From an uncultured bacterium (lineage in GTDB: Bacteria; Bacillota; Clostridia; Oscillospirales; Acutalibacteraceae), in contig CAJMRT010000025.1 of NCBI GenBank assembly GCA_905215855.1, positions 1 to 30,208 on the forward strand: a DNA stretch of 30,208 nt. The letters run 5' to 3'. Every line of letters begins with the position of its first letter. The stretch's first letter is position 1. Positions 16,816 through 24,713 of this stretch are shown piece after piece. The notes under the pieces are model-generated. The model saw only the letters and a program-made list of their open reading frames with translations. It searched no databases and was not told the origin of the DNA. Both the position numbers and the translations under genes were made by a program.

Positions 16816-17403
16816 ATGAATATTTCACATTTTTACGCAATGATTTCACGAATGAGATATATTAACCGCTGGGGACTGATGAACAATACAAGATACGAGA
16901 ACCTCAGCGAGCACAGTCTTGATGTTGCAATGATTGCACATTGCCTTGTTTTGATTCACAACAAGCGTTTCGGAGGCAGTCTTAATGCCGAAAGAGCCGC
17001 ACTGCTTGCGCTTTTTCACGATGCAACCGAAATTATAACAGGCGATATGCCGACTCCCGTAAAATACTTTAATCCCGAAATCAAAAATGCCTACAAAGAA
17101 ATTGAAGCGAATGCGGGCGACAAACTCGTGTCAATGCTCCCCGATGATTTTAAGGACGATATGGATGAAATCATCAAAATGGACGGAACAGGTGACGGTG
17201 AACTCAAAAAGTTCGTAAAAGCGGCGGACAAGTTTTCGGCACTCATCAAGTGCATTGAAGAGATAAAAATGGGCAACAGCGAGTTTTCAAAAGCAAAAGA
17301 GGCAACCGAAAACTCAATTCACAATATGAATATGCCTGAAAACGAAGTGTTTGAAAAAGAGTTTCTGCCGTCCTTTTATTTGTCGCTTGATGAACAGGAT
17401 TGA
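16816..17403 (+). CDS. HD-domain 5'-deoxynucleotidase, YfbR-like
   Basis: The 195-residue protein matches YfbR, a metal-dependent phosphohydrolase that removes the phosphate from deoxynucleoside 5'-monophosphates. The opening RMRYINRWGLMNNTRYENLSEHSLDVA carries the first metal histidine. LFHDATEIITGDMPTPVKY contains His68-Asp69 of the HD motif. A later conserved aspartate lies in AADKFSALIKCIEE. Length is normal. AGGAG lies 9 bases before the ATG. The gene has its own leader, and a short gap with a separate promoter leads to the LCP gene. Confidence 0.9.
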   Translation: MNISHFYAMISRMRYINRWGLMNNTRYENLSEHSLDVAMIAHCLVLIHNKRFGGSLNAERAALLALFHDATEIITGDMPTPVKYFNPEIKNAYKEIEANAGDKLVSMLPDDFKDDMDEIIKMDGTGDGELKKFVKAADKFSALIKCIEEIKMGNSEFSKAKEATENSIHNMNMPENEVFEKEFLPSFYLSLDEQD

Positions 17404-17496
17404 TATAAACTGACAAAATTTTTAGCGTTATTCCGACAGAAATTTCACTAAAAGACAGACTTTAATTCTAATTTAGCATTAAAAGAAATTCTCATA

Positions 17497-17505
17497 TGGT
17501 ATAAT
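17497..17505 (+). promoter_or_regulatory. Extended -10 promoter element of the LCP gene
   Basis: TG-G-TATAAT forms an extended -10 box about 49 bases before the start codon. The matching -35 region is weak, as is common when the TGn extension is present. Confidence 0.6.
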
Positions 17506-17553
17506 AAACTATACTTATGTATTGTGTGCTTTTTACCCGATTGGAGGAGTAAT

Positions 17554-18738
17554 ATGCCAAATTACGAAAAAAACAGTCAGAAAAGCAATTTTGTTGACAT
17601 AAGCTCAAATAAGCAGGTCAAAAAATTATACAACAAAAAAGGCAGACTCAAAAGAATTCTTTGCCTTGTTTTTTCAATAATCTTCCTGCTTGGCGGCGGC
17701 GGAATGCTTTACTACTATTCGTTCCTTGACACTCTCAACTTCAAGGATCTTGATGACATAAACACCGGCAACACATCAGCTACCAACGCATCGGTTGCAC
17801 CGCTTGAGGGCGACAAAACAAATCTTTCGCTTTCAGAGGGTGAACTTCTGCAGAACTCAAAAGAGCTTAATGTTATGCTCTTCGGTGAGGATAACTCACA
17901 CGGTGATGAACACGGCAGAAGTGATACAATGATTATGATGACCATTGATAATAACCACAAAAAGCTTAAGCTGACATCATTCCAGCGTGACACCTTTGTT
18001 TATATCCCCGGTTACGGATATGACAAGCTCAACGCTTCTTATAACTACGGCGGAGCAAAGCTTTCAATTCAGACAATTGAGGCGAACTTCGGCATCAAGG
18101 TTGACCGTTATGCGGTTGTTGACTTTGACAGTTTTAAAAAGATTATCGACACCCTCGGCGGTATTGATATGGAAGTTACTCAGGACGAAATCGACTACAT
18201 CAACTATCAGATGTACAAGAATAAACAGGCTGACACAAGAACAACTATCACGGACCCCGCCGGTACTGTTCATCTCAACGGTCAGGAGGCTCTTTGGTAT
18301 GCTCGAAACAGAGGTCTTACAAAGGGCGAGGACGGCAACGAAATCGGTCTTGACGGTGACGATTGGGACAGAACTTCAAGGCAGAGAAAGCTTCTTGAAA
18401 CTCTGTTCACAAGTATGAAGAGTGCAGACCTCGGTCAGATTGTTTCAATTGTAAGCTCGGTTGGTCCTCTTGTAACAACAAACCTCAAGAAGGACGAAAT
18501 CACAGCACTTGTTTCTCACGCTCTCACATATCTTTCCTATGATGTAAAGCAGTATTATGTTCCTGAAGAAGGACTTTGGTACTACGATGATAAAACAGAA
18601 ACATGGGACGGTAAAATCACATCAACGATTAAGATTTCAGACCTTAGCGAGCAGAGAAAGAAGTTTGCAACTTTTGTTTTCGAGGATTTGTTCACAGGCA
18701 ACACCTCATCAAAAGCAACAACTTCCGCATCAAACTAA
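17554..18738 (+). CDS. LytR-CpsA-Psr (LCP) family protein
   Basis: LCP enzymes transfer lipid-linked glycopolymers to peptidoglycan or to proteins on the outer membrane face. The 394-residue protein has a basic cytoplasmic start, one membrane helix (about 34-57), a Ser/Thr-rich stretch and an LCP catalytic domain (about 105-300). In it SFQRDTFVYIPG carries the conserved arginine, DKLNASYNYGG follows, and GQEALWYARNR with DDWDRTSRQRKLL holds the remaining polyphosphate-binding residues. The C-terminal part (about 300-394) ends in a Ser/Thr/Ala-rich tail. The start at 17554 follows GGAGG at 17543. All signature residues are present, so the protein is probably active. Confidence 0.92.
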   Translation: MPNYEKNSQKSNFVDISSNKQVKKLYNKKGRLKRILCLVFSIIFLLGGGGMLYYYSFLDTLNFKDLDDINTGNTSATNASVAPLEGDKTNLSLSEGELLQNSKELNVMLFGEDNSHGDEHGRSDTMIMMTIDNNHKKLKLTSFQRDTFVYIPGYGYDKLNASYNYGGAKLSIQTIEANFGIKVDRYAVVDFDSFKKIIDTLGGIDMEVTQDEIDYINYQMYKNKQADTRTTITDPAGTVHLNGQEALWYARNRGLTKGEDGNEIGLDGDDWDRTSRQRKLLETLFTSMKSADLGQIVSIVSSVGPLVTTNLKKDEITALVSHALTYLSYDVKQYYVPEEGLWYYDDKTETWDGKITSTIKISDLSEQRKKFATFVFEDLFTGNTSSKATTSASN

Positions 18739-18753
18739 ATATAAAGCAAAACG

Positions 18754-18784
18754 CAGACAGCCAATTATCGGCTGTCTGTTTTAC
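18754..18784 (+). terminator. Terminator of the plus-strand LCP gene
   Basis: CAGACAGCC (18754-18762) pairs perfectly with GGCTGTCTG (18770-18778), loop of 7 bases, followed by a short T run. Confidence 0.88.
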
Positions 18785-18901
18785 TGTGACGGCGAGCCGC
18801 CGGCAGCGTGTCGCTGCACCCTGTTCGTGAAGACAGTTTGTTTAAATACAAAACATATTATACCCGAGCGTAACATTGCGGTTTTCTGTACAAGCTGTAC
18901 C

Positions 18902-18927
18902 GTAGGGGCGTTCATTGGACGCCCGCC
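18902..18927. repeat. GC-rich intergenic palindrome, copy 3
   Basis: GTAG is followed by GGGCGT-tcattgg-ACGCCC (18906-18924). The flank and arms match the other members of the family. Confidence 0.75.
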
Positions 18928-19055
18928 TTGATGAATCTTTTTTGTTCAATAAATATGTTTTGATGTGATGAAAATAATGTATTGCGTTCAAATTTGAATA
19001 CACGGTTTTCAATATATCAACACACATATATACGAACATAGTATTCCATCAAATC

Positions 19056-19078
19056 GGGCGAACACGGTTCGCCCCTAC
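19056..19078. repeat. GC-rich intergenic palindrome, copy 4
   Basis: GGGCGAA-cacgg-TTCGCCC (19056-19074) is followed by CTAC, the complement of the GTAG flank, so this copy is inverted relative to copies 1 and 3. Confidence 0.78.
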
Positions 19079-19217
19079 TGGATAACAACAACTTTGCGAC
19101 TTTTATAAAATTAAACCTATCCAAATTTCTTTTTCCTTACTTAACGGGTGTTCATTTAACAATTGTATTAAAACCAAATGTATGTTGGTTCAATTCGTGT
19201 TTGCACACGAATTGATT

Positions 19218-19239
19218 GGCGAACACGGTTCGCCGCTAC
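19218..19239. repeat. GC-rich intergenic palindrome, copy 5
   Basis: GGCGAA-cacgg-TTCGCC (19218-19234) is followed by GCTAC. The core is the same as copy 4, with the same orientation, about 160 bases away. Confidence 0.78.
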
Positions 19240-19267
19240 AATACAATAACCGCATTGCACATAAAAC

Positions 19268-19306
19268 AAAAAAACGCATCAGAACCTTATTGGAATCTGA
19301 TGCGTT
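19268..19306 (-). terminator. Terminator of the sortase-LCP operon
   Basis: AACGCATCAGA pairs with TCTGATGCGTT (11 bp). On the minus strand it is followed by a T run (complement of the A run at 19268-19274), 16 bases after the LCP stop codon. Confidence 0.88.
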
Positions 19307-19321
19307 TTATTTGTTTGATTA

Positions 19322-20650
19322 TTATTCTATTTTCGTATAATAAATACTCAAAAACAGCTGATAGAATTCTGCCTCGCTGACATTGAATTCTGCGTACTTT
19401 GAACCCATTGCAACCTGACCGGGAACAGACATCATATCAATTCCGCTCATACCGCCAAGCACAGCCTGCTGAGCAAGGTAAGTAACCTTTGACGGATTGA
19501 GGTTTGTGCAAGAATACGGTGCAGATGCGTTGAACAAGTCAAGCGGTGTTGTCAAATCTTTCTTTGTCTGCTGAAGAACCGTATTCATAAAAGACTGAAT
19601 GTAAACCTTCTGTCTTTGCATACGCATATTGTTTGAATCGGTCTTGTTTGTGTCACGAGTTCGTACAAAGCTTTCAGCCTGCTGCCCTACAAGGTGATAA
19701 CTCTGACCCTCAACAAAATCGCCTATCGTTTCGGGTGACACAACATCAACTCCGCCAACGCTGTCATTGAGAGCGGCAATACCGTCGAGATCGAGTGAAA
19801 AATAGGTGTTAATTGGAATGTTGTAGAACAACCTCTGAACCGAATTTACCGTGTTTTCACAGCTTGATTCCTTACCGTCACCGTATGCGTAGGAAAGACA
19901 AATCTGCTGATTTTCCGTACCTGCATACGCACCGCCTGCCGAGTACATTGTGACATCAATCATCGTATCTCTGGAAATGTTGAAAAGAGTGATTTTGCCG
20001 TTTGAGGTGTCAATTGACACGAGCATAAGCACATCGGCTTGACCGCCGCTTGCTTTAACCTTGCTGTTGTTATCTTGATCAAGGTCACGCTTATCAACAC
20101 CCATACAAAGAATATTTGTCACCTTATCGTTGAACTTATAGGTTTCGCCGTTGTAAATAACATACTTACCGTTTTCCTCGGTTTCAATGCCCTGCGGTGC
20201 CGACACATGAATATCCGAGTTAAATAATTCGTTTCCACCCTGATAAATCAAATATGCCACCGTTCCGACCGCAATAATAATGAGTCCGAGCAATGTGCAA
20301 CCGATTGACAAAAGCACCTTTTTCCATGTTTTCATCTTTCTGTGTTTTGAATGATGGTGATGCTTTTTCGATTTATGCTTTTTATAATGGTTGGTTGTGT
20401 TGCTCTTCACGACAATGCTATCATCATCAATGCCGTAAACATCTGTATATACTTTTTCTTTTTTCTTCTTTTTTAGTTTACTGTCCCTGAAAATATAGCC
20501 GTCAACATCAAGTTTTGACGGGTCACTTACATGCTCCTTGCTGTCCTTGCCTCTTTCCGATTCAAGAATCTCCGGTGTGTTTGGATCAAGTTTTGTGCTG
20601 TTTATATTTTCAGTTGTTGATTCAGTTGAACTTTCATTTTGTGGGTTCAT
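19322..20650 (-). CDS. LCP family protein with long charged cytoplasmic N terminus
   Basis: The 442-residue protein has an unusual N-terminal cytoplasmic part of about 110 residues. It is Ser/Thr/Glu-rich at first, then carries a Lys run (about 58-66) and a His/Lys-rich segment (about 89-107). One membrane helix (about 111-136) and an extracellular LCP domain (about 185-400) follow. The domain has VDKRDLDQDN, ITLFNISRDTMIDV with the conserved arginine, LDLDGIAALNDSVGGVDV and VRTRDTNKTDSNNMRMQRQ. The start at 20650 (GGGAG upstream) lies inside the sortase gene (17-base overlap); the frame also opens at a GTG 13 codons earlier with no ribosome binding site. Coupling to a sortase suggests it may glycosylate a surface protein or attach a polymer at the same site. 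Confidence 0.88.
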   Translation of the reverse strand: MNPQNESSTESTTENINSTKLDPNTPEILESERGKDSKEHVSDPSKLDVDGYIFRDSKLKKKKKEKVYTDVYGIDDDSIVVKSNTTNHYKKHKSKKHHHHSKHRKMKTWKKVLLSIGCTLLGLIIIAVGTVAYLIYQGGNELFNSDIHVSAPQGIETEENGKYVIYNGETYKFNDKVTNILCMGVDKRDLDQDNNSKVKASGGQADVLMLVSIDTSNGKITLFNISRDTMIDVTMYSAGGAYAGTENQQICLSYAYGDGKESSCENTVNSVQRLFYNIPINTYFSLDLDGIAALNDSVGGVDVVSPETIGDFVEGQSYHLVGQQAESFVRTRDTNKTDSNNMRMQRQKVYIQSFMNTVLQQTKKDLTTPLDLFNASAPYSCTNLNPSKVTYLAQQAVLGGMSGIDMMSVPGQVAMGSKYAEFNVSEAEFYQLFLSIYYTKIE

Positions 20651-21443
20651 CCTTTTTAAGCACTCCCTGCACAAGATACCTTCCGTCACCGCTGTTCAAA
20701 CATGTGCTTAATACAAGGATTTTATCATCAGTAGTAAGCTTCATATTTCTTTTGTTTACAGAAACAGAATGTGGATTTTCTATCATATCAAGATAATCCG
20801 AAAAAACATTATCGTTTGAAAAATCAAACGAATTCATAATGTGGCGGTCATCATATTCAAATGCCGACACAATTTCGTAGGTTAGCTTTCTGTCAGGTGT
20901 ATAGACATAAATATACTTATTCTTGTTAAAAAAGTCAGTGTCATAAAAGCGGTGAAGTGTTGCAAACATTGAACCGTTCGCCATATTGTGGCCGTACAGA
21001 ATGGTTACTCTGTCGGAATAATCACGCTTGTTGCATATCTGAGAATAAATACTGCCCGAAAAGCTGTAATTTTTATAAATGTCGTGGTCAAGATACAAGT
21101 TATCATCAAGACGGCTTTGCAAAACAGGATAATTGATATTTGTGTTCGGAATGTAAATCCAAGAATAAATATCGCTGTTCTGCTTTTGCAATGAAGCAAA
21201 GTCAATCGGGTTATCCGCCTTTGTAACATTGATTGACGGTGAAGTCATTTCTGTTGCAGGCACAGTTACGGATGTTGTTCCGTTTTCTATGTTTGAAGCA
21301 TACGAACTTGCAACATTTTCAAGACTTTTTCTCTCATTATTTTCATTAAGATTTTTTATGACTATGTAGGCAAGTGAGCCAATAATTGCAGCCACAAGCA
21401 CTATAATCAAAGCTATAAGGAATTTGTTTCTTTTTCTGCTCAT
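20634..21443 (-). CDS. Class B-like sortase
   Basis: Membrane-anchored cysteine transpeptidase that joins sorting-signal proteins to the cell wall. The 269-residue protein has an N-terminal membrane helix (about 8-32) and a C-terminal sortase domain (about 85-262). The catalytic triad is visible: His152 in ILYGHNM, Cys248 in LVLSTC and Arg255 in GRYLVQG. The helix-rich stretch between the histidine and cysteine and the LSTC motif fit class B. The start at 21443 follows GGGAG. Its end overlaps the LCP gene, and a small SPKTG protein is encoded just upstream on the same strand, making it the obvious substrate candidate. Confidence 0.92.
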   Translation of the reverse strand: MSRKRNKFLIALIIVLVAAIIGSLAYIVIKNLNENNERKSLENVASSYASNIENGTTSVTVPATEMTSPSINVTKADNPIDFASLQKQNSDIYSWIYIPNTNINYPVLQSRLDDNLYLDHDIYKNYSFSGSIYSQICNKRDYSDRVTILYGHNMANGSMFATLHRFYDTDFFNKNKYIYVYTPDRKLTYEIVSAFEYDDRHIMNSFDFSNDNVFSDYLDMIENPHSVSVNKRNMKLTTDDKILVLSTCLNSGDGRYLVQGVLKKDEPTK

Positions 21444-21589
21444 ATCAAAAACTCCCAATCGACTATATTCTATCATTATAATGTCAAAAAGTCAATCAAT
21501 CATCACTGTTTCGTATAATTTTATTACAATTTTAAACATATATTATCGCTGCGAAACAAGCAATCGACTGTTTACGTTCGGCTGTTTAA

Positions 21590-21621
21590 TTAAAAAAAGA
21601 GGCTTCCTTTTGAGAAGCCTC
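21590..21621 (-). terminator. Terminator of the SPKTG protein gene
   Basis: On the minus strand GAGGCTTC pairs with GAAGCCTC (8 bp, 7-base loop), followed by a run of seven T residues. It separates the small surface protein gene from the sortase gene, so the two are expressed at least partly apart. Confidence 0.9.
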
Positions 21622-21644
21622 CTGATTTTTTAATACAATTGGAA

Positions 21645-22145
21645 TTACTTGCTCTTTACAAGCTTGAATACAGCTGCACTGCAAGCCGCAAGTGAAAGAA
21701 CAAGAACAACATACGGAACAACATCGCTTGCGCCTGTCTTTGGTGAAGTTGTTGAATCATCTTTCTTTGCCGTAGCTGTAGCAACAGGACCTGTTGTGCC
21801 GCCACTGCTTGCCTTACGGTAATAAGGAGTACAAACAATGTCACCTGAAATAATAATATTCATATTAGGATCTGTATACTTGCTGTCGGTTCTGAAAGGA
21901 CCGCCCGAAATTTCCCAGTGATCAAAAACATAACCGTCATAAGGAAGCGGCTCAATGTAAACATGCTGTTCGCCGTTTTTGTCAATACCTGTTGTGAACT
22001 TATAATCACCGTCACCGCCCTCTGTCGGAATAACTTCAACCTTATATTTGAATGTACTCGGTTCCGGACTTACGGCAGCAAATGCGGGAACTGTCGACAA
22101 TAACATCATCATAACTGCAAATAACACAGCAATTGTCTTTTTCAT
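21645..22145 (-). CDS. Small secreted protein with InlB-like repeat and SPKTG sorting signal
   Basis: The 166-residue protein has a clear signal peptide (about 1-23, MKKTIAVLFAV to AFA-A). One domain of about 80 residues resembles a divergent InlB B-type repeat (YDGYVFDHWEISGG, then GDIVCTPYYRK). A Gly/Thr/Ala/Lys/Ser linker follows. The C-terminal sorting signal has SPKTG (134-138), a hydrophobic helix and a basic tail FKLVKSK. SPKTG differs from the classical LPXTG and from NPQTN. The start at 22145 follows AGGAGG at 22154-22159; a GTG one codon upstream is less well placed. It is probably a substrate of the adjacent sortase. The function of the exposed domain is unknown. Confidence 0.88.
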   Translation of the reverse strand: MKKTIAVLFAVMMMLLSTVPAFAAVSPEPSTFKYKVEVIPTEGGDGDYKFTTGIDKNGEQHVYIEPLPYDGYVFDHWEISGGPFRTDSKYTDPNMNIIISGDIVCTPYYRKASSGGTTGPVATATAKKDDSTTSPKTGASDVVPYVVLVLSLAACSAAVFKLVKSK

Positions 22146-22211
22146 CACATAATCCTCCTAATTTAACCCATTCTAACTTTGGAATATGATACTATTCAAA
22201 ATTTATACTTA

Positions 22212-22240
22212 ATTATAGCACATTTTCATTTATGTGTAAA
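22212..22240 (-). promoter_or_regulatory. Promoter of the SPKTG protein gene
   Basis: On the minus strand TTTACA (22240-22235) and TATAAT (22217-22212) are 17 bases apart, about 60 bases before the start codon. Confidence 0.82.
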
Positions 22241-22337
22241 GTCTAAAGGAACAAAAATATTTTTTAAATACAACCAAAAATATGGGCTGTTTCTTGTTAA
22301 AAACGCAAAAAATACAGCTTTTTTACACCGAAAGCTA

Positions 22338-22366
22338 TTGCATATAAACTGCTGAAAATGTATAAT
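22338..22366 (+). promoter_or_regulatory. Promoter of nadA-mnmA
   Basis: TTGCAT (22338-22343) and TATAAT (22361-22366) are exactly 17 bases apart, 41 bases upstream of the nadA start codon. Confidence 0.8.
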
Positions 22367-22406
22367 AAGGGGGAGTAATTTTAATTACCTTGAAAGGAAA
22401 GCTATT

Positions 22407-23321
22407 ATGAATATTTCATCAATACAGGAACAGATTCTCAAGCTGAAAAAGGAAAAAGATGTCTGTATTCTTGCCCACAGCTATCAGGCGCATGAAATTC
22501 TTGAAATTGCAGATTACACAGGCGACAGCTACAAGCTGAGTGTTGATGCAAGCAAAGCCGAAAACAAGAACATTCTTATGTGCGGTGTAAGATTTATGGC
22601 TGAAACCTGCAAAATTCTTTCACCTGAAAAAACTGTTTACCTTGCACAGCCTGTTGCAGGCTGCAGTATGGCTGACCAGATGGACAAGCAGCTTATTTCT
22701 CAGGTTAAAAAAATGTATCCCGATTACACAGTTGTTGCATACATCAACACTACGGCAGAACTTAAAACAATTTGTGATGTGTGCGTAACAAGTTCATCGG
22801 CTGTTAAAATAGTAAACAATCTTGACAGTAAAAATATCCTCTTTATCCCCGACTGCAACCTCGGCGATTATGTTGCAAAGCAGTGTCCCGACAAGAACAT
22901 CAAGCTTCTCAACGGCGGTTGTCCAATTCACGCTTGCGTAAATGTTGAGGATGTTAAGAAGGCTAAGGAGCTTCACCCGAACGCTCTCGTTCTTGTTCAT
23001 CCCGAATGTACTCCCGAAGTTGTTGCTATGGCTGACTATGTAGGCTCAACATCGGGTATAATGAATTATGCAAAAGAATCTGACGCAAAGGAATTTATCA
23101 TCGGTACAGAAATCAGCATTGCCGAACATTTGCAGTATGAATGTCCGGACAAGAATTTCTACGGTCTTACATTAAAACTCATCTGCCCGAATATGAAATC
23201 AACAACACTTGTTGATGTTTACAATTGCCTCAACGGCAACGGCGGAGAGGAAATCAAGCTTGACGATCAAACAATCACAGACGCAAGAAAGTGCATTGAC
23301 GAAATGATCAGACTCGGCTGA
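22407..23321 (+). CDS. nadA: Quinolinate synthase
   Basis: Condenses iminoaspartate and dihydroxyacetone phosphate to quinolinate in NAD synthesis, using a [4Fe-4S] cluster. The 304-residue protein shows three pseudo-repeat domains with the three cluster cysteines: Cys59 (MCGVRFMAET), Cys126 (DVCVTSSSAV) and Cys260 (ICPNMKSTT). ILAHSYQAHEI near the start and VHPECTPEVVAMADYVGSTSGI later are conserved substrate-site segments. Length is normal. AAGGAAAG lies upstream of the ATG. nadB and nadC, its usual operon partners, are absent from the window; mnmA follows 39 bases later and is probably co-transcribed. Confidence 0.95.
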   Translation: MNISSIQEQILKLKKEKDVCILAHSYQAHEILEIADYTGDSYKLSVDASKAENKNILMCGVRFMAETCKILSPEKTVYLAQPVAGCSMADQMDKQLISQVKKMYPDYTVVAYINTTAELKTICDVCVTSSSAVKIVNNLDSKNILFIPDCNLGDYVAKQCPDKNIKLLNGGCPIHACVNVEDVKKAKELHPNALVLVHPECTPEVVAMADYVGSTSGIMNYAKESDAKEFIIGTEISIAEHLQYECPDKNFYGLTLKLICPNMKSTTLVDVYNCLNGNGGEEIKLDDQTITDARKCIDEMIRLG

Positions 23322-23360
23322 TAAATTACTTATGAACGCAAATCTGTTCGGGAGGAATAA

Positions 23361-24434
23361 ATGACTAACAAAGCATTGATTGCAATGAGCGGAGGAGTTG
23401 ACAGCTCGGTTGCCGCATTTCTTACCAAGGATATGGGATATGACGCAACGGGCATTACCCTCAAGCTCTTTGATAACGAAGATATCGGTGAAAAGCGAGA
23501 AAAAACCTGTTGTTCTCTTGATGACATTGATGATGCAAGGAGAGTTTGCCTCAAGCTCGGCATTCCCTACTATGTCTATAACTTTAAGGACAGCTTTAAG
23601 GAAAATGTAATCGACCGCTTTATCAGAGCCTATGAAAACGGTACAACACCGAATCCGTGCATTGACTGCAACCGCTTTATCAAATTTGAAAAGCTCATTC
23701 GCCGTGCAGAAGAGCTTGACTTTGACTGCGTTGTTACAGGTCATTATTCAACAATTGAATATGACAAGGGTGCTGACCGCTATTTGCTGAAAAAATCGGT
23801 TGACAGCACAAAAGACCAAAGCTATGTGCTGTACTGCCTTACACAAAGACAGCTTGCAAAAACACTTCTTCCGCTTGGCACATATACAAAGGAAAAGGTG
23901 CGTGAAATTGCGAATGAGCTCGGTTTGATAAACGCACGAAAGCACGACAGTCAGGACATTTGCTTTGTTCCCGACGGGGACTATGCAAAATTCATTGAAC
24001 AGTACACGGGCAGAACTTATCCTAACGGTAATTTTGTCGATACCAAAGGTCATATTCTCGGTGAACACAAGGGAATTATCCGTTACACCGTAGGTCAGCG
24101 AAAAGGTCTTGGACTTGCACTCCCCCACCCTATGTATGTTAAAGAAAAGAATCTTGACACCAACGAGGTTATTCTCTGCGATAACAACGAGCTTTTCTCA
24201 AAGGAGCTTTATGCAACGGACATAAACCTCATCACCTGTGACAAAATCGACAAGCCGATTAAGGTTAAGGCGAGAGTTCGTTACAGTCAGCCTGAAAAAG
24301 ATGCAATTGTTGAACAGATTGACGACAACACCCTGCACATCGTCTTTGACGAACCGCAGAGAGCAATCTCAAAAGGTCAGGCAGTTGTTCTCTATGACGG
24401 CGAATATGTAGTAGGCGGCGGAACGATTATATAA
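23361..24434 (+). CDS. mnmA: tRNA-specific 2-thiouridylase
   Basis: Adds sulfur to U34 at the wobble position of Lys, Glu and Gln tRNAs, using ATP and a persulfide relay. The 357-residue protein has the PP-loop SGGVDSS (10-16), the catalytic Cys100 in NPCIDCN, and Cys201 in SQDICFV, followed by a beta-barrel C-terminal domain. A CC pair near residue 50 (TCCSLDDIDDARRVC) is typical of Firmicute MnmA. GGAGG lies 6 bases before the ATG. It shares an operon with nadA; both depend on cysteine-derived sulfur (Fe-S cluster and thiolation), which may explain the pairing, but this is inference. Confidence 0.95.
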   Translation: MTNKALIAMSGGVDSSVAAFLTKDMGYDATGITLKLFDNEDIGEKREKTCCSLDDIDDARRVCLKLGIPYYVYNFKDSFKENVIDRFIRAYENGTTPNPCIDCNRFIKFEKLIRRAEELDFDCVVTGHYSTIEYDKGADRYLLKKSVDSTKDQSYVLYCLTQRQLAKTLLPLGTYTKEKVREIANELGLINARKHDSQDICFVPDGDYAKFIEQYTGRTYPNGNFVDTKGHILGEHKGIIRYTVGQRKGLGLALPHPMYVKEKNLDTNEVILCDNNELFSKELYATDINLITCDKIDKPIKVKARVRYSQPEKDAIVEQIDDNTLHIVFDEPQRAISKGQAVVLYDGEYVVGGGTII

Positions 24435-24451
24435 AAAGTTATAACGATTTT

Positions 24452-24480
24452 AGAGAGCGTGATTTTACGCTCTCTTTTTA
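24452..24480 (+). terminator. Terminator of nadA-mnmA
   Basis: AGAGAGCGT (24452-24460) pairs perfectly with ACGCTCTCT (24467-24475), followed by TTTT, 17 bases after the mnmA stop. Confidence 0.9.
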
Positions 24481-24516
24481 TATTGACAGCATTGCGATTA
24501 TGTTTCAGGCAGGATA

Positions 24517-24535
24517 ACACGGTTCGCCCCTACAG
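24517..24535. repeat. GC-rich intergenic palindrome, copy 6 (left arm decayed)
   Basis: AACACGG-TTCGCCCC-TAC matches the core and right arm of copy 4, but the left GGGCG arm has been replaced by GGAT. It lies between the mnmA terminator and the pullulanase terminator. Confidence 0.6.
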
Positions 24536-24599
24536 TTTAACAATGACATTGTTGTATTTATAAATCAAGTGGAATTACAAATATTGTACCGTTACTTTT

Positions 24600-24622
24600 G
24601 GGCGTCCGATGAGTGCCCCTAT
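24600..24622. repeat. GC-rich intergenic palindrome, copy 7 (degenerate)
   Basis: GGGCGTCCGATGAGTGCCCC-TA has the arms and spacing of copy 3 in inverted orientation, with mismatches. It is less certain than the others. Confidence 0.5.
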
Positions 24623-24630
24623 TTCAAACC

Positions 24631-24678
24631 AAAAAAAGTCGGCAGGACAGTTTAATTTGCGTACTGTCTTGCCGACTT
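24631..24678 (-). terminator. Terminator of the pullulanase gene
   Basis: On the minus strand AAGTCGGCAAGACAGT pairs with ACTGTCCTGCCGACTT over 16 positions with one mismatch, and a run of seven T residues follows. Confidence 0.9.
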
Positions 24679-24713
24679 ATCTTTTTACTTATTTACACTT
24701 TTTCAAAAAATGA

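Larger units (their letters stand above)
18739..19321. other. Convergent intergenic region with terminators and palindromes
   Basis: This 580-base gap between two convergent LCP genes holds one terminator for each gene and three members of the GC-rich palindrome family. There is also a small hairpin GCAGCG-tgt-CGCTGC at 18803-18817 in a locally GC-rich patch. The rest is AT-rich and has no convincing ORF. Confidence 0.7.
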
